This document shows positions 57,071 through 64,000 of a stretch of 64,000 nucleotides of DNA, piece after piece. How positions within the stretch are numbered: position 1 is the stretch's first letter; each line of letters opens with the position of its first letter. A model generated the notes under the pieces. The model had not been told where the DNA came from. It did not search any database and saw only the letters and a program-made list of their open reading frames with translations. Location: positions 1 to 64,000 of the forward strand of contig SHYY01000006.1 in assembly GCA_009692555.1 (NCBI GenBank). Direction: 5' to 3'. The stretch comes from Myxococcales bacterium. Its GTDB lineage: Bacteria > Myxococcota_A > Polyangia > Palsa-1104 > SHYY01. Made by a program: the position numbers and the translations under genes.

Positions 57071-58686
57071 GCGATCACCTCGAGGGCCACGCGATCGCTG
57101 CGCGTGCCATCCTTGGCCGGGGCCGGACGGGCCAGGAAGGCGCCTCGGAGGGCGCTCCAGTCGGTCCAGCACAGGAGGTCGTTGAAGATGGCGCCGTCGT
57201 GGTGGGCGCGCAGGATGGCGGTGCGGGCCCGGGCGCGCTCGCCGAAGCGGTTCTCGGGAGAGCCGATCGGGAAGGGCAGCGTCACCGCGGAGCCGAAGTC
57301 GGGCCATGGCTCGGGCGCGGTCCACACCGCCTCGGGGACGACCAGCCACAGGACATCGGCGGGCGACTCCTGGGGACGCGGACGGCTGGAGACGACGACC
57401 TGACGGGCTTTGTCGTTGCTCGCCTTGAGCAACGCGCGGAGCGGGAGCGACTGCTGCCAGGTGACGCGCGAGCCGAGGACGAGGGCCTCCTGGAGCGCGC
57501 GCGAACGCATCGGGCGCTCGACGGAGACGTGCGCGCCACCCTTCGGGACGGCGGCGACGAGGTTGACCCGCACCCCCTGATCGGCGAGCGATCGGCCGAC
57601 GCCGAGCCACACCTTGACCAGCGCGTCGAGCAGCTCGCCGGGCGCCTTGCACGAGAGCGAGGCGATGCCCACGAGGTGATTGTCGAGGATCAGGCGGACG
57701 GCGGGCTCGGCGGGCGGGATCTCGTCGGGGAGGCGCACCACCAGCTTCTGCGCCTGGAGCGAGCGCAGCCAGTGGATGCGGCGGCTATCGTCGCCCGGGG
57801 CGTACTCGCGCAGGCGGAACCAGCCTTCGGTGGGAAGGCGCTGGGCCGGGAGCACCTCGGCGCTGTCGCCACCGCGGCCGAGGAGCTTCTTCGCGCCGTC
57901 GACGAGGCCGGGACGCGGGAGAACGCTGTAGCGGGTGGCGCCGAAGCGCGCGACGGGCGTCTGGCAGAGACCGAGCACGTCCTGCAGCCACATCGCCATC
58001 GGCTCGATGGCGTGCTCGCCGCGCGGGGCGGGGCCGAGCGCGCTCTCGAGGAGTACCTCGGCGCCGGCAGCGCCTGCGCCGACCACGTAGCGGCTGGTGA
58101 CGCCGAGGCGGCCCGTCTCGCCGCTGGCGAAGAGGCGGAAGCCGGAGGGGATGCGGATGCCGCGGAGCTTCACCTCCTCGCGGATCGGGTCGCCCTCGGC
58201 GGCCACCTCGGGGAGGATCGCGCGGGCCACCCGGGCGGCGCGCCACGGCTCGTCGCCGCCCGCCATCAGCGCGGTCCAGGTGGCGGTGACGTACACCACG
58301 CCGAGGCCGAGCATGCCGACGACGGCGAGGCTGGCCCAGCCGGTGAGCACCGACGCGATCACCGCGCCCGCGCCGCACCACATCACCGCGCGACCGGTGG
58401 CGGTGAGGACATCGAGGTGATCCAACATCGAAGGCAACGAAGGGGCCAGGGAGGGATCGTCGCCTGCGCCGCTCCGTCGTCGCTGCGCGGCCCCTTCGAT
58501 GCAGCGAACGGCGAGCGCGCCGGCCATCACCAGCCAGAGCGGCAGGAGCGCCTGGGCGACCGCCCGGGCCAGGTCGTTCGACTCCGGCGCCGCGGAGGCC
58601 ACCGCCCACGCCCACAGCGACGGGGCGAACAGGGTGCCGATGCGAAAGCCGCGCGTGAAGAATCCCCTCGGCGATCGGTGGCTCAT
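57067..58686 (-). CDS. DUF58-domain protein
   Basis: PTEGWFRLREYAPGDDSRRIHWLRSLQAQKLVVRLPDEIPPAEPAVRLILDN; next to MoxR. Confidence 0.85.
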   Translation of the reverse strand: MSHRSPRGFFTRGFRIGTLFAPSLWAWAVASAAPESNDLARAVAQALLPLWLVMAGALAVRCIEGAAQRRRSGAGDDPSLAPSLPSMLDHLDVLTATGRAVMWCGAGAVIASVLTGWASLAVVGMLGLGVVYVTATWTALMAGGDEPWRAARVARAILPEVAAEGDPIREEVKLRGIRIPSGFRLFASGETGRLGVTSRYVVGAGAAGAEVLLESALGPAPRGEHAIEPMAMWLQDVLGLCQTPVARFGATRYSVLPRPGLVDGAKKLLGRGGDSAEVLPAQRLPTEGWFRLREYAPGDDSRRIHWLRSLQAQKLVVRLPDEIPPAEPAVRLILDNHLVGIASLSCKAPGELLDALVKVWLGVGRSLADQGVRVNLVAAVPKGGAHVSVERPMRSRALQEALVLGSRVTWQQSLPLRALLKASNDKARQVVVSSRPRPQESPADVLWLVVPEAVWTAPEPWPDFGSAVTLPFPIGSPENRFGERARARTAILRAHHDGAIFNDLLCWTDWSALRGAFLARPAPAKDGTRSDRVALEVIA

Positions 58687-60164
58687 TGCGTTCCTCCGGC
58701 GATCTTGACAGCGACCGCGCGCAAACGTTCCCGCACCGTCGCACCGTCGGTCCACAGGCGGTGGCGGAGCACATCCGGGGCGACATCGAGGAGGTCCTCG
58801 ATGGTCACGAACTCCCGTCCGGCGAGCATGGCTCGCGACTGGGATGCCCGCACCCACGCCAGCGTCGCGCGGGGGCTGACGGCGTGGCCCTCCTCGGCCT
58901 CGCGGCGCAGGCCGTTGACGTAGTCGACCGCGGCGCGCTTCACGCCCGGGCTGACGTGGATCTGCGGCACCGTGCCCTGCCACTCGAGGAACGCCTCGCG
59001 CGAGATCACCGGGGTGACCAGCGACAGCGCGGGCTCGGCGCCGAGGTGGCGATCGAGCACCTTCACCTCGTCATCGGGCGACGGGTAGCCGAGCTCGAGC
59101 ATCACCATGAAGCGGTCGATCTGCGCCGCAGGGAGCGCGTAGGTGCCCTGGTGATCGATCGGGTTCATCGTCGCCAGGACCTGGAACGGCTCCTCGAGCT
59201 TGTGGGTGCAGCCGTCGACGGTGACCGAGCGCTCCTCCATCACCTCGAGCAGCGCCGACTGCGTCTTCGGGGTGGCGCGGTTGATCTCGTCGGCGAGCAG
59301 GATGTGGGCGAAGATCGGGCCGGGGCGGAACTGGAACTGCCGGGTGCGCACGTCGAAGACGCTCGCGCCGGTGATGTCCATCGGCAGGAGATCGGGGGTG
59401 AACTGGACGCGCCCGAAGCGGGTGGCGATGGCGGCGGAGATCGCCTTGCAGAGCTGGGTCTTGCCGACGCCCGGGACGTCGACCAGCAGGACGTGGCCGC
59501 GCGCGGCCATCGCGGTGAGGACGCGCTCGATCACGTCGCGCTTGCCGATGATCACCTGCTCGACGGCCTCGATCACCTGGTGGTACTCGTCGCGGATCCG
59601 CTCGACCCGGTAGCGGAGCGGCGCGCGCTCGAGCGGGGCGATGCGGGGGGCGCTGAGCTCGGCGCCGCGGTAGGGGCCTTCCGACATGATGTCCTCCAGG
59701 GGGGCAGAGCCGGCGTGGTGGCGCGGGAGCTTTCCTATCAACCAGCGAATGACCGCCGGCCCGCGCGAGGGCTCGGGCTCCGAAGGGACCGGGGTTTCGT
59801 CGCGCCACAGCGCCGCGTAGGACTCGGCGAGGCGGCGGCGGATCGGTTCGTCGCCGGCGAGCTCGCGGAGCAGGGCGAGCAGGCCGGGGCGGGCCGGTGC
59901 GGGGATCAGCGGCGCGAGCACTTCGGGTGTCTCGGCCACGAAGTCGCGCTCGTCGAGCGTCCGCAGGCCGAGGCGGCGGAGGCCCTGGTTGGCGGCGACG
60001 ATCTCGTCGGCGCTCGGAGTGCCGGTGGCGAGCAGCAGACCCGCGACCGCGCGACCGGAGCGATGGAGATCGGTGCGCGCCACGGGCGGCGGCTCGGGAG
60101 GCGGAGCGGGGCCCGGCACGGACGGTGCGAGCCCGAACAGGTCCTCATCGCCTGCTTCGCCCAT
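58683..60164 (-). CDS. MoxR-family AAA+ ATPase
   Basis: HVLLVDVPGVGKTQLCKAISAAI, VQFTPDLLPMDITGASVF, GPIFAHILLADEINRATPKTQSALLEVMEERSVTVDG. Confidence 0.95.
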   Translation of the reverse strand: MGEAGDEDLFGLAPSVPGPAPPPEPPPVARTDLHRSGRAVAGLLLATGTPSADEIVAANQGLRRLGLRTLDERDFVAETPEVLAPLIPAPARPGLLALLRELAGDEPIRRRLAESYAALWRDETPVPSEPEPSRGPAVIRWLIGKLPRHHAGSAPLEDIMSEGPYRGAELSAPRIAPLERAPLRYRVERIRDEYHQVIEAVEQVIIGKRDVIERVLTAMAARGHVLLVDVPGVGKTQLCKAISAAIATRFGRVQFTPDLLPMDITGASVFDVRTRQFQFRPGPIFAHILLADEINRATPKTQSALLEVMEERSVTVDGCTHKLEEPFQVLATMNPIDHQGTYALPAAQIDRFMVMLELGYPSPDDEVKVLDRHLGAEPALSLVTPVISREAFLEWQGTVPQIHVSPGVKRAAVDYVNGLRREAEEGHAVSPRATLAWVRASQSRAMLAGREFVTIEDLLDVAPDVLRHRLWTDGATVRERLRAVAVKIAGGTQ

Positions 60165-60772
60165 GCACGATTATACTACGCGAGAGGGCCCGGCATTCCC
60201 TTCCCCGAGGACCCGATCAGCAGGGGACGACGTTGTCGTGGGGCATGGTGCAGGCGCCCGATCTCGCGGAGCCACGCGAGTTGCCGGAGCGCATCGTGTC
60301 CGATGCCGGACGCCGAAACGACGGCGACGCCATAGCGTTTATTCCCGCCCGGCGGATCGGTATCAACCCAAAGCGCCGCCCGCAAAGGAAACGGGGCTCT
60401 TGGCATCGGTTGATCGTCGTTGACGGTGCGGAAGACGCGGTATGAGTAAGACATCCCGAGTTCCGCCGTAGGCTCCCATTGTAGCAAGACGTTCCGATAG
60501 GAGAACGCGTCCTCGACGGTCGCTGTGAACCACTTCGTCGGTCGACGTGATCGCGGCCACCGCGTTGGTCGTCCCGAGCGTACCGGAAGTTGCCATGTGA
60601 GATCTGCACCAAGAATGGTGAGGTGGTCACTCCAGCAGAAGCTCCAGAGCGAGTCAAGCTCGTAGGACGCACGCGCACGTGACGCGCACGCACGCACGCG
60701 CGCTACTGACGCGCTACGTGGATCCTACGCCCGCCAGGCGGTGGAGGGCGGGTCTACGCCATCGTGAACCCG

Positions 60773-63700
60773 CTACCTGCGAAACTGGCGGATGCCGCGC
60801 CTTGCGTCGTCGGCGTAGGCGCCGCGAGGCTCGAGCCGCAGGTAGGCCTCGAAGGAGTCGGCGGCGGCCTGGTCCCCGGCCTGGGAGCGGAGGCGGCCGA
60901 GCTCGTAGTGGGCGTCGGCGAAGGAGGGATCGGCAGCGACCGCCTCCTCCATGAGCTTGCGGGCGACATCGCGCGCCTTCCGCTCCTCGTGGAGGATCGC
61001 CATCTGGTAGCAGGCGCGGGCGTTGCGGCGGTCGAGCTTCAGCGCCGCGTCGAGGTAGCGCGCGGCGTTCTTCGCCGAGCCCTGGTCGTAGTGGGCGCGG
61101 CCGAGGACGGCGTAGGCCTCGGCGCGTACCATCGCCGGGACGCGCGCGCGCTCGCCACGCTTGAGTGCGCCGAGCGCGAGTGACTCGGCGGCCGACGAGC
61201 GCCCCGCCTCGGCGAGGCCGCGCGCCTCGGCCACCAGGACCTCCGGGGTGCCCTGGAGCCGCGGCGGGATGGCGCGGGCGACGTAGTTTGGCGGCAGGGG
61301 TCGCCCGCTATGCTGCAATGCAGTAAGATAGAGCCCCGCCGTCTCGGCGCGCTGCGCGGTGGTGACCAGATCGCGCAGCACCGCCGCCGCGTCGTCGGCG
61401 CGGCCCGATCGCAGCAGCGCCAGCGCCCGCAGATCGGCCACCTCTTCCCCCGCGGCGCCCACCTTTTCGGCACGCGTGAGACGCTCCTCGGCGCCGATCA
61501 GATCGCCCAGCAGCGCCCGGGCGCGCGCTGCACCGAGGAGCGCGGCGCTGTCCATCGGCACCTTCTCCGCCAGGGCGTCGTACTCCTCGCGCGCCACCTG
61601 GAGGTCGCCCGACTCGAGCGAGAGCGCCGCCAGCTCGCGCCACGCCGGCATGAACTCGGCGTTTGCCTGCACCGCGCGCTTGAGCTCCGAGCGCGCCTCC
61701 TCGACCCGGTTGTCGTCGAGGAACAGGCGCGCCAGCTGGACCCGCGCATCGAGCGCGAGCGGATTTCGCTCGACCGCCTTTGCGAACCAGAAGCGTGCGC
61801 GATCGGGTTGCCGCTGGGCGGCGAGGGCCTCGGCGAGCCCCTCGGCCACCATCGCCGGGGCGAGCCGCGATCGCTCCATCCGTTCCAGCTCGTGCTGCGC
61901 CTGCGCGGACCGCCCCTCGGCGATGTCGACCCGCGCGCGCGCCACCCGCGCCTCGACCAGATCGGGCGCCAGGCGGATCGCCTCGTCGAGATCGGCCCCC
62001 GCCCGTGCGGTGTCGCCGAGCGCGAAGTGGGCCCGCCCGCGCACCAGCAGCGCCTCCGGCCGCGTTGCGCCCGCCTCCTCCACGTCGCTCAGCGCCTCCT
62101 TGGCGCGCCCGCGCAGGAGCGCCACCTGGGCCAGCACGAGGTAGCCGGCGCTGCGCCCGCGCGGGCTCTCGATCGCCCGGCGTGCCTCGGTCTCGGCCGC
62201 GTCGAGCTCGAACGCCTTCAGGTAGGCGACGGCCAGCCCGGCCACCAACGCGGGGTCGCCGGTTGCGCCCGGGTCCTTGGGACGCTTCGCCGAGGCCCGC
62301 ACCAGCAGCCCGCGGCCGCCTTCCAGATCCCCGCGGGCGAGGTGCAGCTCGCCCAGTGCGAGGTAGGCGCGGCCGAGCTCCGACGGGGAGGCCTCTGCCG
62401 CCAGCTTCGAGACCACGCCTTCGAGAAACGACTCTGCCGCGCCGAGGTCGCGGCCGCGCTGGATCTGGAGCGACGCGCGGTCGATGATCGTGGCGACGTG
62501 ATTCGGCGACAGGGCGAGGGCGCGCGCGAAGGCTTCCATCGCGGCGGCGTCGTGGCGCCGGCCCGCTTCGGCGAGGCCGAGCCCGTGGAGGAGCAGCGGG
62601 TCGTGGGGATCGCGCTCGACGGCGGAGGAGATCGCCCGCGCGGCTTCGTCGGGGTGATCCTGGAGCAGCTCCACCCGTCCGACGAGGTAGCGCGGGATCG
62701 CTCCGCCGTAGGCGGACTGGAGCTGGGCAGCCAGACGGCGTGCGCGTGGGAGGTCGCCGCGGGCCAGCGCGACCAGGGTGCGCGCGACCTGGGCGTCCTC
62801 GGAGGCATCGTCGCCGAGGGCCGAGAGCGCGTACCCGGCCGACTCGATCGGCTCGCCGAACTCGAAGGACATCGTCGCGAGAGCCCTCGCCCGCGAGGCC
62901 CGCACCGCGTCGTCCGACGGGTGATCGAGCAGGATCCGCCGGTACTCGTCGGCGGCCGCCTGGTAGCCGGCGAAGGTGCCCGAGGCGATCCGTCGCTGCG
63001 CCGATTCGCGGTGCCGATCGACGCGCGCGCCGACGCGGTACTCGCGGAGCGCGAAGGCGGTCACTCCGGCGACCACGCTCACCGCGGCGGCGCTCGCGAC
63101 CACCAGCAACACCACGCGCCGCGACACGCTCGACAGCGGACTGCGGGTGATCGCCGTGTGCACCTCACGCATCCCGCGGCGGCGGGGACGAGGCGCGGCG
63201 GGTACGGGCCTGCTCCGCGCGGGGACGGAGACCGACATGGCCGTCGCATGCGGATCGCGGGGCACCGGAATCGTGGTGGCGGTGGCGAGCGGATCGCGGG
63301 GCACGGGAGAGGTCGTTGCGGCCGAGGGATCGCGCTTGTGCGGTGTGGTCGGCACCGACGGTGGATCTTGCGACAGCTGGGGGAGTGGCCGGGAGCCGCG
63401 GCGCGCGGCGGGTCCGTCGCGCGACACCACGCGAAGCGGCGCTGGCGCCTGCTGCCGCCGCGGGGGCGCCGCGGGCCATTCATTCTCCGGCTCGGCCGGC
63501 TCTTGATCGGGCCGCTCCGAAGGGGGAGCGCGGGGCACCGGCGTCTCCTCGAGCGCGGAGCGTCGCGACGGTTGGCGCTGTCCCTCCTCGCCGGAGCCGG
63601 AGCGCCACGCCGTGGGCCTCGGGGACGGCGACTCGTCTGCGGCAGGCGGGGAGCGCCCGGGCAACGGCCGCGGCGACACCTCGAGCGACCGCCTCGCCAT

Positions 63701-64000
63701 CCGGGAGGAGCGCCGCGGCGACGGGGGGCGCTCCTCCGGCGGGTCCACGTGCGCGTCCGGCCGCCCCACGTGGACCTCCTCCTCCGGGGATCCGGCGTGG
63801 CGCGACGGTGCCCGCGGCGGCGGGGAATCGTCCACCAGCGAATCGCGCCGGCGTGACGGTGGCAGGTGGTGCAGGAGCACGCCGTCGTCCTCCCGATCCC
63901 GATCCGTTTGGCGCGCCGAAGCCGGAGCGTCGTCCAGATCGTCCTCGATCTCGTCCTCCCCGCCATCGTCCCAGGCCGTCTGCCGCGCTGAGGGCTCGCC
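60773..64000 (-). CDS. Large TPR-repeat protein with Pro/Arg-rich N-terminal region and one TM helix; runs off the right edge
   Basis: TM RRVVLLVVASAAAVSVVAGVTAFAL; many TPR-like repeats. Open in frame from 63880 to 64000 (GEPSARQTAWDDGGEDEIEDDLDDAPASARQTDRDREDDG), so the ORF-track start is not the true start. Confidence 0.88.
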   Translation of the reverse strand, partial: GEPSARQTAWDDGGEDEIEDDLDDAPASARQTDRDREDDGVLLHHLPPSRRRDSLVDDSPPPRAPSRHAGSPEEEVHVGRPDAHVDPPEERPPSPRRSSRMARRSLEVSPRPLPGRSPPAADESPSPRPTAWRSGSGEEGQRQPSRRSALEETPVPRAPPSERPDQEPAEPENEWPAAPPRRQQAPAPLRVVSRDGPAARRGSRPLPQLSQDPPSVPTTPHKRDPSAATTSPVPRDPLATATTIPVPRDPHATAMSVSVPARSRPVPAAPRPRRRGMREVHTAITRSPLSSVSRRVVLLVVASAAAVSVVAGVTAFALREYRVGARVDRHRESAQRRIASGTFAGYQAAADEYRRILLDHPSDDAVRASRARALATMSFEFGEPIESAGYALSALGDDASEDAQVARTLVALARGDLPRARRLAAQLQSAYGGAIPRYLVGRVELLQDHPDEAARAISSAVERDPHDPLLLHGLGLAEAGRRHDAAAMEAFARALALSPNHVATIIDRASLQIQRGRDLGAAESFLEGVVSKLAAEASPSELGRAYLALGELHLARGDLEGGRGLLVRASAKRPKDPGATGDPALVAGLAVAYLKAFELDAAETEARRAIESPRGRSAGYLVLAQVALLRGRAKEALSDVEEAGATRPEALLVRGRAHFALGDTARAGADLDEAIRLAPDLVEARVARARVDIAEGRSAQAQHELERMERSRLAPAMVAEGLAEALAAQRQPDRARFWFAKAVERNPLALDARVQLARLFLDDNRVEEARSELKRAVQANAEFMPAWRELAALSLESGDLQVAREEYDALAEKVPMDSAALLGAARARALLGDLIGAEERLTRAEKVGAAGEEVADLRALALLRSGRADDAAAVLRDLVTTAQRAETAGLYLTALQHSGRPLPPNYVARAIPPRLQGTPEVLVAEARGLAEAGRSSAAESLALGALKRGERARVPAMVRAEAYAVLGRAHYDQGSAKNAARYLDAALKLDRRNARACYQMAILHEERKARDVARKLMEEAVAADPSFADAHYELGRLRSQAGDQAAADSFEAYLRLEPRGAYADDARRGIRQFRR

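Overview
High-GC bacterial chromosomal segment. Secreted lipoproteins with Asp-Leu/Met-rich linkers, MopE-type Cys motifs and MYXO-CTERM-like tails suggest a Myxococcota-type lineage (inference). I read about 50 protein genes and no confident tRNA, rRNA, CRISPR array, prophage or IS element. Core blocks: UvrD/Rep helicase; EcxA-like metalloprotease and YWTD-propeller lipoproteins; hisB-H-A-F-IE then a DinG-type helicase and plsY; a 2-oxoacid dehydrogenase operon E1alpha-E1beta-E2-E1alpha'; Phd/VapC; SPFH plus a tiny RHH gene missing from the ORF track; lpd and lipB; XdhC/MobA-like/D-aminoacylase; ugd; PP2C-PilZ-PilZ-NtrC; an adaptor/ATPase/two-permease ABC export operon; MoxR-DUF58; and a TPR gene truncated by the right edge. 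Main hunt results: (1) a dispersed, rare-codon, near-palindromic motif (about TTGCTGC-NNN-GCAGCAA) at least ten times, mostly inside unrelated genes; (2) SPFH + 54-aa Arc-like protein with a perfect 18-bp palindrome at the promoter; (3) hexanucleotide arrays of one GGNAAC family both between genes and inside the E2 linker; (4) two E1alpha paralogs flanking one E1beta/E2; (5) several genes with single-base frameshift signatures, two of them lying at or between a 29-bp inverted repeat. All calls are from reading the sequence; no database search was run.
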